24,186 nt of DNA, from assembly GCA_964502665.1 (NCBI GenBank), contig CAZCXP010000020.1:1-24186 (forward strand). The letters run 5' to 3'. Shown one piece after another: positions 15,376 to 22,816 of this stretch. The position numbers were made by a program, and so were the translations under genes. The stretch comes from SOKG01 sp964502665 (GTDB lineage: Bacteria; Chloroflexota; Dehalococcoidia; SZUA-161). The notes below the pieces were generated by a model. The model worked only from the letters and a program-made list of their open reading frames with translations, searched no databases and was not told the origin of the DNA. Every line of letters begins with the position of its first letter. Position 1 is the stretch's first letter.

Positions 15376-16477
15376 CCGGGCATTTGCCATTACAAAAAGG
15401 ATCTTCAGAGGGCTGAAGCACGATCGGCGGACGGTGACGCTCATCGTAATTGCGCCAATTCTGGCGATGTGCATCTTCGGCATCGCCTTCAGTGGGGACG
15501 TGACAGATGCCGCGGTAGTGGTTGTAAACCTGGACGAGGGTCCTCTGGCGGCAAGAATCATCTCCAATCTGGATGAGGATACCCTCGACATTCGCTACAT
15601 GGAGAGGGAGGAGGAGGCCGTTGAGGAGGTCGAGAATGGCGAAGCGTGGGCGGCTATCGTGTTCCCGAAGGATTTCACCACGGATGTCACGGCGAAATTG
15701 CAGGGCGGTTCCGTTGCTGGCGATACTGCCATCAGCGTCAAAGCTGACAAGAGCAATGTGAATGTTGCCACTGCGGTGCTGAGAGTGGTGATGGATGCCG
15801 TGACGACCACCATGTCACAGCTTGGCAGGGAAATGCCGATCACGGTTGATGATTCCCCGGTCTACGGGAAGGGCGCGGAATTCATTGATTTCTTCGTGCC
15901 CGGCATCATGGCCTTTGCTGTATTCATGTTGACGACACTGCTCACCCTGCTTTCGTTCGTGGGAGAGCGCACCAGCGGCACTCTTGAGAGGCTCAGGGCG
16001 TCGCCGATAAAGGAAAGTGAGATAGTGGTCGGTTACGCTATGGCCTTCGGCATCATCGGAATGTTGCAGGCATCGCTGCTGTTGCTCGTGGCCACGCTGG
16101 TCTTCAAGATCACCATCGTGGGCAATCCGTTTCTGGCGTACATAGTGGTGGCCTTGCTGGCAGTGGTCAGTGTGAACCTGGGGATACTGCTCTCCAGCGC
16201 GGCCAAGAGGGAAGCCCAGGCAATCCAATTCTTCCCTCTCATCGTATTACCCACCTTCTTGCTGGCAGGGATATTCTGGCCAGTGGAGGCAATACCTTCG
16301 GTTCTGAGGCCGCTCTCATACTTCATACCGCCGACCTACGCCGTCGAAGCCATGCGCTCGGTGATGCTGAGGGGATGGGGACTGGGGAATATCTGGCTCG
16401 AAATCGTGGCGTTGTTGGCATTCGGGTTGGTGTTCCTGGCGCTGAGCGTCAGGTCTTTGCAGAGGGAGAAGGGTTAG
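15365..16477 (+). CDS. ABC-2 type permease
   Basis: The 370-aa permease has one N-terminal membrane helix (VTLIVIAPILAMCIFGIAF). A large extracytoplasmic domain of ~130 residues follows, with VVVNLDEG...EDTLDIRYMEREEEAVEEV. Five C-terminal helices include SFVGERTSGTLERLRASPI, the hallmark cytoplasmic loop of ABC-2 (DrrB/YhgE-like) permeases. Together with the upstream ATPase it forms an exporter; the substrate is unknown. ATG 15365 is preferred over GTG 15362 because GGGGG lies five bases before it. It overlaps the ATPase gene by 11 bases. Confidence 0.93.
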   Translation: MKFSRAFAITKRIFRGLKHDRRTVTLIVIAPILAMCIFGIAFSGDVTDAAVVVVNLDEGPLAARIISNLDEDTLDIRYMEREEEAVEEVENGEAWAAIVFPKDFTTDVTAKLQGGSVAGDTAISVKADKSNVNVATAVLRVVMDAVTTTMSQLGREMPITVDDSPVYGKGAEFIDFFVPGIMAFAVFMLTTLLTLLSFVGERTSGTLERLRASPIKESEIVVGYAMAFGIIGMLQASLLLLVATLVFKITIVGNPFLAYIVVALLAVVSVNLGILLSSAAKREAQAIQFFPLIVLPTFLLAGIFWPVEAIPSVLRPLSYFIPPTYAVEAMRSVMLRGWGLGNIWLEIVALLAFGLVFLALSVRSLQREKG

Positions 16478-16665
16478 GGACCCTCTTCACAAAGGCGAGG
16501 ATTTCTCCTTGGGGCCTGGTTGCCTTCACAGCGTCCTACATGCGGTTTTTCGCAGCCCCATCTGGCCGCTACCTAACCTGCAACATAGAAGGGCGCAGGA
16601 AGTTCCAAGCAGACTAACATGGGTGAGTGACTATTAACTAATGATCAGAATCAGTGTGCCAGATG
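16478..16665. other. intergenic region before repeat, no gene seen
   Basis: After the permease there is no credible ORF; a short frame reading through 16375-16617 lacks a start signal and family features. Together with the repeat that follows it makes a gap of about 420 bases before the ferredoxin gene. Confidence 0.4.
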
Positions 16666-16747
16666 CCGTTCGTGGTGAGCTTGTCGAACCATGAACGGCC
16701 CTTCGACAGGCCCCTGAGTAAATCAGGGGCAGGCTCAGGGCGAACGG
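16666..16747. repeat. CCGTTCG..CGAACGG palindromic repeat with a nested palindrome
   Basis: The left half (16666-16698) begins CCGTTCGTGGTGAGCTTGTC and folds on itself (CCGTTCGTGGT with ACCATGAACGG). The right half (16700-16747) reads CTTCGACAGG, then an extra 19-base palindrome CCCCTGAGTAAATCAGGGG (16711-16729), then CAGG again and CTCAGGGCGAACGG. The usual uninterrupted element reads CTTCGACAGGCTCAGGGCG, so the 19 bases flanked by CAGG look like an insertion with a 4-base duplication. It is non-coding. Confidence 0.8.
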
Positions 16748-16896
16748 ATTGAACTGCATTTTCAGAACACATGAGCAACCCCTCGCCATAGCGAGTTTTG
16801 ACAGCCCACTTAGGGCTTGTTAACATAGAGTCCACCGGCTGCAGCATTGTTGCTCCAAGTCAACCCATCCGAGTCGAGAAGCGCGAGGAGCGAGCC

Positions 16897-17463
16897 ATGC
16901 AAATGGGATTCTACTTCGATCAGACCAGATGCACCGGCTGTTATGCCTGTGTGGTCGCCTGCAAGGACTGGCACGATGTGCCAGCGGGACCAGCCAGTTG
17001 GCGAAGGGTGGAGACTATGGAGCAGGGAGAATTCCCCGATCTGTTTGTTGCCTTCCTCGCCACCTCCTGCTACCACTGTGCCCAACCCGCCTGCGTCGCG
17101 GCATGCCCGGTAGAAGCCATCACCAAAAGGGAAGAGGACGGTGTAGTTGTAGTCGACCGGGAGAAGTGCCTGGGCAAAGACCAATGCGACCTCTGCTGGC
17201 AAGCGTGTACTTACAAGGCACCCCAGTTTGGAGCAGAGCAAAACGCCAAGATGCAAATGTGCAACTTCTGCCTGGATAGGCTTGAGCAGGGGAAGAAGCC
17301 CGTCTGCGTAGCCGGATGCCCAATGAGGGCCTTGGACTCAGGCCCTTTGGAGGAGCTGAAGGTGAAGTATGGCGGCGCCAAAGAGGCAGAAGGCTTCACC
17401 TATTGCGATGAATTGAAACCTTCCGTTATCTTCAAACCGAAATTCAAAGGCCCCTCTTCTTGA
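16897..17463 (+). CDS. DmsB/NrfC-type ferredoxin subunit with four [4Fe-4S] clusters
   Basis: The 188-aa protein carries sixteen cysteines in four motifs typical of electron-transfer subunits of molybdopterin oxidoreductases: CTGCYACVVAC (Cys12-22), CYHCAQPACVAACP, CLGKDQCDLCWQAC, and CNFCLDRLEQGKKPVCVAGC. It lacks a twin-arginine signal, so it is probably cytoplasmic. Its usual partners, a Mo/W catalytic subunit and a membrane anchor, are absent nearby; a repeat precedes it and a ferritin-like gene follows on the other strand. ATG 16897 is chosen since GAGGAGC lies just upstream; the longer frame from 16798 has no matching site. The partner enzyme is unknown. Confidence 0.93.
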   Translation: MQMGFYFDQTRCTGCYACVVACKDWHDVPAGPASWRRVETMEQGEFPDLFVAFLATSCYHCAQPACVAACPVEAITKREEDGVVVVDREKCLGKDQCDLCWQACTYKAPQFGAEQNAKMQMCNFCLDRLEQGKKPVCVAGCPMRALDSGPLEELKVKYGGAKEAEGFTYCDELKPSVIFKPKFKGPSS

Positions 17464-17521
17464 GACAACGATCGCTGTAATAGAGCAACGGACGGGCAAT
17501 GGCGCAAAACCGCCACCGGCC

Positions 17522-18355
17522 CTACCCCTCCTCCTTCAGCAGGTCGCTGAATAAATCAGCGTGATACACTTCGTGATCACGTATCCTGGTAAGAAGCTCT
17601 TTCAGCCCGGGGTCTTCGATCTCCTTAGCAGCCCTGTCGTACTCAGCCGCCACCTCTTTCTCGATCCTGATATCCGCCCGGAGCATATCGGCCGTCTTCC
17701 TGGACTGGTCAACCTTGGTGTGCTCGACCCTTGGGGTACCCCCGCCATCAACCAGCTCCTCAGAGAGCCAGCCCAGATGCTGCATCTCGTTTATGGCCTG
17801 ATCCTGCAGCTCTTCCTTGACCTCCTCATTGGGTGTCATATAGGAGTGCAGAAGGTACTGGAGTATCACCGTGTACTCGTGCTCGATGCCCCAGTCAAGA
17901 ATCTTGGTGACCTTATCCTGCCGGCTGCCCCTCAAATCCTTGGCACCTTCCCTTCTGGCCTTGTCAACAAAGTGTTCGAATTGACCCCGGTGCGCCTTCT
18001 CATCGGAGAGAATCCGCCGCAGCAGCCGTTTTATCTTGGGGTCATCGATGGCCTTAATGTGCTCCTCATACAGGGCGATGCCATCTTCCTCCTGCTGCAC
18101 GTCATTCCTCATCCAATCCGCGACTGCCTGGCCGCCTGTGCGCATATCACCCCTCTTTATGGTGGGAACACCGCCAAGGCCGACTATGGTCTCGGCCAGC
18201 CAATCGAAGTGGCGCATCTCTTCCCGGGCGATAGCCTCGATCTCGCACGCCATCTCGCCCTCACCCATAGCGTAGGCATGCACTAGATACTGGATGATAG
18301 CCGCATGCTCGCCCTCAAGGTCCTGGTTCAGCAATTCAACTGTCTTGTCGCTCAT
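17522..18355 (-). CDS. tandem ferritin-like (bacterioferritin-type) diiron protein
   Basis: The 277-aa protein consists of two ferritin-like four-helix domains in tandem, about residues 1-140 and 148-277. Each keeps diiron ligands: in the first, EGEHAAIIQY, EEMRHFDW (ExxH) and DEKAHRG; in the second, IEHEYTVILQY, NEMQHLGW (ExxH) and DHEVYH. Bacterioferritins and Dps-like proteins normally have one domain of about 150 residues, so this is an internal duplication and fusion. The likely role is iron storage or peroxide/oxygen detoxification in an anaerobe; inferred. ATG 18355 has GAGGAGG five bases upstream. It converges with the ferredoxin gene. Confidence 0.88.
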   Translation of the reverse strand: MSDKTVELLNQDLEGEHAAIIQYLVHAYAMGEGEMACEIEAIAREEMRHFDWLAETIVGLGGVPTIKRGDMRTGGQAVADWMRNDVQQEEDGIALYEEHIKAIDDPKIKRLLRRILSDEKAHRGQFEHFVDKARREGAKDLRGSRQDKVTKILDWGIEHEYTVILQYLLHSYMTPNEEVKEELQDQAINEMQHLGWLSEELVDGGGTPRVEHTKVDQSRKTADMLRADIRIEKEVAAEYDRAAKEIEDPGLKELLTRIRDHEVYHADLFSDLLKEEG

Positions 18356-18488
18356 AACACCCTCCTCTGAAAGGGCCCTCTTCCGCCCTTCAATTGAGTA
18401 CTATACACAACGGATTTCGGTTTAGTCAATAGGTCTAAGCAACCCTAAAATAGCGATTACCTTGAAGAACCGTGGGTTTGGGTGTCAT

Positions 18489-18520
18489 GGGTAGGTTGCC
18501 CGACGTCGGGCAACCTACCC
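18489..18520. repeat. 32-bp perfect palindrome
   Basis: Two 16-base arms, GGGTAGGTTGCCCGAC and its exact complement, meet without a spacer at the centre GACGTC. It is non-coding and lies between the ferritin-like and DUF166 genes. Bases 18538-18565 (CGACGAAGCCTCGCAATGAC) are a degraded arm of the GTCATTGCGA-type repeat seen at 13383-13510. The remaining part of 18356-18613 shows nothing else. Confidence 0.85.
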
Positions 18521-18613
18521 ACTGAGCTCACACCGAGGGCTCACGACGAAGCCTCGCAATGACATAGCAATGTGGCAGCACCAACCTGGTCCCGAATCGC
18601 TGTTTTTGGGAGC

Positions 18614-18642
18614 AAGACATTGCAGGCAGGAACGCTTATAAT
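18614..18642 (+). promoter_or_regulatory. sigma-70-like promoter upstream of the DUF166 gene
   Basis: AAGACA (18614-18619), a 17-base spacer and a perfect TATAAT (18637-18642). The predicted transcript begins near GGGGAGC at 18652, which pairs with GCTCCCC (18667-18673) as a 7-bp hairpin at the 5' end. The leader before the start codon would be about 80 bases. The layout resembles the promoter at 11148-11177. Confidence 0.55.
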
Positions 18643-18728
18643 AGTATTATTGGGGAGCAGGGCTTCGCTCCCCGGAGCGGCTGTTATTGCCGTCTCCGAA
18701 GTGACCCACGACCCCGACGACTTTTAGC

Positions 18729-19511
18729 GTGACTATGCAGATACTGGTTGTTACCCAGGGGCCCTACGGCGAGAGGATAGCGCGCAACCTGCGCGAGCAC
18801 ATGCCCTCCGGCTGGACAGTCGAGGACGTAGCTCTACCCAAGGCCCTGCCTCCCCTCATCGACGATCCAGATGACTTCCTGCCTGCGGCGATACCCCCGG
18901 CCGATCTCTTGATCGCCGCTGGCGAGTCACCGGGGGCCGCCCAGCTCATACCCGATCTTGTCAGCCGCTCCGGGGCCCGCTCTGTCATCGCCCCCATAGA
19001 TAACAGCGCCTGGCTGCCGCAGGGCCTTGCCAACCAACTCAAGAGAGAGCTGGCAGAGATAGGCATTGCTGTGGTCTTTCCCAAGCCGTTTTGCAGCCTC
19101 ACCGAAACCAGCTACGGATACCGCGGCAGCGCCCAGCCCTACAATGATGTGCTCATCTCCGCATTCGCCCGGCATTTCGGCAGGCCCAAGCTGAAGATCA
19201 AAGTCAACCCCAAAACCAGGTTGATAGAGCGGGTAGACGTGGAAAGAAACTCAGCCTGCGGCTCGGCATCTCACGTAGCCAGGGGGCTGATTGGCCTCTC
19301 CGCAGACGAGGCCGACACCAAGGCTGGACTAATCCTGCACCACTACCCCTGCCTCTGCTCGATGAACCAAGAGCAGATCGACGACAGGCTCTACGACACG
19401 CTGATGCACGTGAGCGGCTACATAATCAATGAGGAGGTAGCGGAGCAGGTTAAACCCTTCAAGACCCCTGCCCAATACCTCACCCCCAGCGAGTACGTGG
19501 ATGACAAATAG
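18729..19511 (+). CDS. DUF166-family protein
   Basis: The 260-aa protein matches the DUF166 family, known mostly from methanogens and some anaerobic bacteria; old databases sometimes mislabel it as thymidylate synthase. It starts with an alpha/beta strand (MQILVVTQGPYGERIARNL). Its C-terminal half has NSACGSASHVARGLIG and HHYPCLCSMN. Three cysteines in these motifs look suited to a metal or Fe-S site. No function is established. The start is GTG 18729 or ATG 18735, neither with a clear ribosome site. A good promoter and a 5' hairpin precede it. The next gene (IPT protein) converges. Confidence 0.85.
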   Translation: MTMQILVVTQGPYGERIARNLREHMPSGWTVEDVALPKALPPLIDDPDDFLPAAIPPADLLIAAGESPGAAQLIPDLVSRSGARSVIAPIDNSAWLPQGLANQLKRELAEIGIAVVFPKPFCSLTETSYGYRGSAQPYNDVLISAFARHFGRPKLKIKVNPKTRLIERVDVERNSACGSASHVARGLIGLSADEADTKAGLILHHYPCLCSMNQEQIDDRLYDTLMHVSGYIINEEVAEQVKPFKTPAQYLTPSEYVDDK

Positions 19512-19542
19512 TGGGGAGACGGCGAATCAGTGCGCTGGTCCC

Positions 19543-20670
19543 TCACCAGCCGATGTTGTTCCAGCCGGCCCTCAGTTGTCTGAATATCAAGGTGCAATCT
19601 TCGCTCACCTTGATCCAATAAGCCCTGCCGCGCATTAGGCCGGTGAGGTCGCTGCCAAGCGAGTCGCTCGGGTCATACATCTGCCATTGTCCAGCATAGA
19701 AGCCCCACACCCTGATCACCTTATCGCCTATAGATGCCAGCGCGTCTTCCACTAGGATCGGAGGGTCTTCCTCCAAGTCGACCCACACATCAGGGTCTAT
19801 GATGGTGAAGCATGTGGTAAGGGTTAAGCCAGCAACGGTAGCACTGACCACCTGCCCGCCCCCCGGCAGACCGGGAACGGTAATGGTCGTCGTGAAAGTG
19901 CCTACCGCGTTGGTCATCAGACCAGGCGGTCCCATGTTGTGATGGGCGATCTTGACCTCCTCAACATAACTCTGCGGCTCGAATCCCACACCAGTAACCT
20001 TAACCGATGTACCTGGCAGTCCGCTTACAGGAGAAACTGTCAATGCCGCCGGCCCCACTGTGAATATCTGCGCCGGTGCCGCGTTCCCCAGAATATCGGT
20101 TGCGCCAATCAAATTGCTGGCTTCAGCCGTCAGCGGCACAGTAAGCCGGACGCTAAAGGCGCCGCTTGAATTCGGCGTCGCTGCCATTATGAAGGAACCG
20201 CCAAAGGTTAGGGACACCGAGCCAGGTGTGCGCTGCGGCCACTTGCTGCCAGTTACTGTCACCGTCTGGCCCCTGTAGCCGCTTGTCGGCGAGATGGTTA
20301 TGTTAGGCTGAGTAACAGTAAAGACGTATGCCGCTGTAAGATTGCCATCACTGACTATCACCGCAGTTGGCCCCACTGCTGCCACTGGCACAGTCAGCAT
20401 GCTCGCGCATACACAGCCCGCAGAGTCGATTTGTATCGCTTGAGTGTTCCAGGGCGCACCACCAAATGTTATGTTGCCAACTCCAACCGTGTTGCCGGGC
20501 GTCATATTGTGGACACAAACCGTTACCTTTGTGCCAATAGGGCCAGACTCCGGCGACAAAGTCACCGCCGGCGCCGCCGCACCCGTGGTCGCCGGAGCCA
20601 CCCATACTACAGCGACCACCAAAACCAGAGCCAGTAGTACCTTGATCGAACCATGACACCCGTCTTTCAT
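19543..20670 (-). CDS. secreted IPT/TIG-repeat surface protein
   Basis: The 375-aa protein begins with a signal peptide (charged MKDGCHGSIK, then hydrophobic VLLALVLVVAVVWVAPATTGA). It has at least three IPT/TIG-type immunoglobulin-like repeats, starting at VTLSPESGPIGTKVTV, ITISPTSGYRGQTVTVTG and LTVSPVSGLPGTSVKVTG. A C-terminal module follows with VIRVWGFYAGQWQMYDP, GRAYWIKVSEDCTLIF and a GWNNIGW end, the ending often seen in surface proteins of this lineage. No anchor follows, so it is secreted or held by the C-terminal module. ATG 20670 is preferred over 20742 since AGGAAGG lies five bases upstream and the signal peptide starts there. A role in adhesion is inferred. Confidence 0.85.
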   Translation of the reverse strand: MKDGCHGSIKVLLALVLVVAVVWVAPATTGAAAPAVTLSPESGPIGTKVTVCVHNMTPGNTVGVGNITFGGAPWNTQAIQIDSAGCVCASMLTVPVAAVGPTAVIVSDGNLTAAYVFTVTQPNITISPTSGYRGQTVTVTGSKWPQRTPGSVSLTFGGSFIMAATPNSSGAFSVRLTVPLTAEASNLIGATDILGNAAPAQIFTVGPAALTVSPVSGLPGTSVKVTGVGFEPQSYVEEVKIAHHNMGPPGLMTNAVGTFTTTITVPGLPGGGQVVSATVAGLTLTTCFTIIDPDVWVDLEEDPPILVEDALASIGDKVIRVWGFYAGQWQMYDPSDSLGSDLTGLMRGRAYWIKVSEDCTLIFRQLRAGWNNIGW

Positions 20671-20818
20671 GTGAGCCTTCCTATTTTCGAATCGCTCAGA
20701 CTGCATGTCCTGAGCAACACCAGCACGACTCAATATGGACATTCTCCATATGTATATTATACACCTGAGAATCTAGTTTGCTCGCAAAACCCGAGAACAC
20801 CCTGCTCTTGAAAGGTGA

Positions 20819-21109
20819 ACACCGCTGTACCAGGCCTTCCACGCAGGTGAGCGTCTTACCCAGGTCACCATCGAGTTCTACTGGACTGACGACACGGGAG
20901 CCGAAGAGCACTACTTCACCATCGAGCTGGAAAACGCGATAATCACCTCCATCAAGTCCTTCGTTCCCACTTCACCAGGTGGCGACGCCGACATGCCGAC
21001 GCAAAGCTATGGGCACATGGAAGAGGTATCATTCACCTACAAGAAGATCACCTGGATCTATGAGCCAGAGGAGATTGAATACGAGGTAAGTTGGCCTGTG
21101 GCAGGGTGA
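20819..21109 (+). pseudogene. Hcp-like (type VI secretion tube family) 3' fragment without start
   Basis: An open frame of 94 codons from CTG 20825 to TGA 21107-21109 encodes LYQAFHAGERLTQVTIEFYW, then HYFTIELENAIITSIKSFVP and HMEEVSFTYKKITW. This is the C-terminal half of Hcp/T6SS tube-family proteins (full length about 160-170 aa). An in-frame TGA at 20816-20818 blocks the frame, no ATG lies near the start, and the N-terminal strands are missing. No other secretion gene is in the window. The gene appears truncated at its 5' end, next to the IPT gene promoter region. Confidence 0.75.
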
Positions 21110-21127
21110 GGCGTGCCCTGCTAATCA

Positions 21128-21143
21128 GGCGTCAGTTGACGCC
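21128..21143. repeat. 16-base hairpin after the Hcp fragment
   Basis: GGCGTCA (21128-21134) pairs with TGACGCC (21137-21143) around a 2-base loop. It follows the Hcp fragment stop by 19 bases and has no T-run, so it may be a remnant terminator stem or an operator. Confidence 0.4.
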
Positions 21144-21264
21144 GCCGGCAGAATATTGCCAAAGTAGCACTGCCGTACATCTCAAACGCGCTCTGGTACT
21201 ATAGTCAAAATACCTTCCATTTTCAGGCAAGGCACCCCCGCTGCCTAACCACAGCACTGAGCGG

Positions 21265-21456
21265 CTAGAGTATTTCGGCAATTTCACCAAAGAGCTCAGT
21301 TAAGAAGCCTAAGACGTTGTGGGCTATCGACGTTATGTTACCCCAGAGAACTTCCTGATCTTGAGGCGCGACGTTGCCCCCTCCATTCCCCAAGCCCAGA
21401 AACAGCTCCTTAACCAAATGGCCACTGTCCACGATAGCTCTTGCCAGCTCTTCCAC
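21265..21456 (-). CDS. possible small amphipathic protein (63 aa)
   Basis: A 64-codon frame starts at GTG 21456 with AGGGAG upstream (seven bases), and ends TAG. The protein is acidic and amphipathic: EELARAIVDSGHLVKELFLG, a Gly/Asn linker, then AHNVLGFLTELFGEIAEIL. It could be a small peripheral membrane peptide. No family is recognised, and the surrounding 860 bases are otherwise empty of genes, so this could be chance or the remnant of a larger gene. Confidence 0.35.
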   Translation of the reverse strand: MEELARAIVDSGHLVKELFLGLGNGGGNVAPQDQEVLWGNITSIAHNVLGFLTELFGEIAEIL

Positions 21457-21971
21457 TTTGATCTCCCTGTTACCAAGGGTTTCTCATAAATAGCGTAGTC
21501 GGGCAAGAGTGGGGAAACAATCCCACTTGCGTACTTTTCCAATGAGCCAGAACCCATACTTACGTAGCCTCAATTCGTCATACTTTCGTCATGTCACTTA
21601 CTCCTTCTGCATATGCCGGCACTCGATAGCGCCCTACATGCACAGCTACACGGCTCCCTGAATAGCACAATGAAAGCGGTCTATAATCACCGCCCTGATA
21701 TCACGGCCCTGAGCCTCAAACCTGAATTGTTCGTTCTGACCTCAATTGTAATATACTTGTAAGCCCTTCGTAACTCCTCCTTAATACGTACTTAATCACT
21801 TTTAATTCTATGCGCGTAGAATTGTATCGGAAGCAAATCAAATAAGGGGGATAACGGGGGCACTAATCATATGAACGAGTAGTGATACCTTGACGTTCAG
21901 GAGCGAGGGGACTACTACTGGCGACCCCACGGCACTGGGTATCGCCTCGCCTAGACTTTCGAGAGTAAGCC
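21457..21971. other. AT-richer intergenic region upstream of response regulator
   Basis: This is the longest gene-poor stretch. It grows AT-rich between about 21700 and 21850 (AATTGTAATATACTTG, TTAATACGTACTTAAT), as expected for a promoter region of the downstream regulator. I see no RNA gene or credible ORF. A near-palindrome at 21804-21823 is listed separately. Confidence 0.4.
21804..21823. promoter_or_regulatory. 20-bp near-palindrome, candidate operator
   Basis: AATTCTATGCGCGTAGAATT has 7-base arms (AATTCTA/TAGAATT) and a self-complementary GC/GC centre, with one mismatched pair. It lies about 150 bases before the response-regulator ATG in AT-rich DNA. It may be an operator for that gene; the evidence is symmetry and position only. 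Confidence 0.35.
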
Positions 21972-22727
21972 ATGCGTAAAATAGTTGTAATGATAGTTGA
22001 CAGCAACCCGTTTTCCAGATCCGGGCTACGGCAGACTTTGTCCGAGCAAGATAGCCTGGATATACTGGGGATTATGGAGTGTGCTCCGGGGCAAGACGGC
22101 GGCGAAGCAATGACACAAGTTGCAGACAACTCGCCCGATGTCGTCTTGCTAGATATAGACTATCCCTCCCTCAGCGGGCTTGAGGTCGGTAGGAAGATCA
22201 TCCGTCATTTCCCCGGAACCAGGGTCGTGATGCTGAGTGCCAATCCTTATGACAACGATGCTGAACTATTTGAAGTTATCAAGACCGGGGCGGTGGCTTA
22301 CCTGAGGAGCAGGCACTGCACTGCGAAAGATTTCACCGATACGATAAGACGAGCCTCCAATGGTGAGTATCCCATAAATGATAGTGTAAACAGCAGACCC
22401 AAGGTCGCCGACCGTGTACTGAGGCAATTCCAGGACATGTCGTCTATAGGAAGACCTCTAAAAGACATAACCGCCCCCCTCACCCGCAAGGAGTTACAGG
22501 TGCTGACACTTATAGCCGAGGGTAATTCAAATAAGCAAATCGCTAACCTCCTCGGCATCAGCGATCAGACAATTAAGAATCATGTCAGTGCCATACTTCG
22601 CAAGATAAACGCCAATTACAGAGCCCACGCCGTGTTTATAGCGATACGCGATGGCTTGATCTCTATTCAATCAGGCCAGGGTACACGCTGCCAAGAAAGT
22701 GGCTCCGCCCAAAGGCAAGCCACTTGA
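21972..22727 (+). CDS. NarL/LuxR-type response regulator with atypical receiver
   Basis: The 251-aa protein has an N-terminal receiver domain (residues ~1-125), a linker, and a LuxR-type HTH (~168-232) with LTRKELQVLTLIAEGNSNKQ and DQTIKNHVSAILRKI. In the receiver the phospho-acceptor Asp61 (VVLLDIDYPSLSG) and Ser89 (VVMLSAN) are present. The acidic pair near residue 10 is reduced to DS, and the conserved switch lysine after AVAYL is replaced by serine with arginines on both sides (LRSR). It may signal poorly or be phosphorylation-independent. No histidine kinase is near. ATG 21972 has a weak GAGAG site. A Ser/Gln-rich tail follows the HTH. Confidence 0.9.
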   Translation: MRKIVVMIVDSNPFSRSGLRQTLSEQDSLDILGIMECAPGQDGGEAMTQVADNSPDVVLLDIDYPSLSGLEVGRKIIRHFPGTRVVMLSANPYDNDAELFEVIKTGAVAYLRSRHCTAKDFTDTIRRASNGEYPINDSVNSRPKVADRVLRQFQDMSSIGRPLKDITAPLTRKELQVLTLIAEGNSNKQIANLLGISDQTIKNHVSAILRKINANYRAHAVFIAIRDGLISIQSGQGTRCQESGSAQRQAT

Positions 22728-22816
22728 GGAACCGCTGACAGGCCAGCTGTTCGGCCAAACCCTTTGACTCGCTCCTATTCCTTACTGCAATCAGTAATTG
22801 TAGTCCCCAACAAGAA

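Noticed and set aside
20751..20770. TATAAT on the minus strand as promoter of the IPT gene
   Set aside because: The -10 is perfect (20761-20756), but the only TTGCGA-like -35 is about 20 bases away; too uncertain to list as a promoter.
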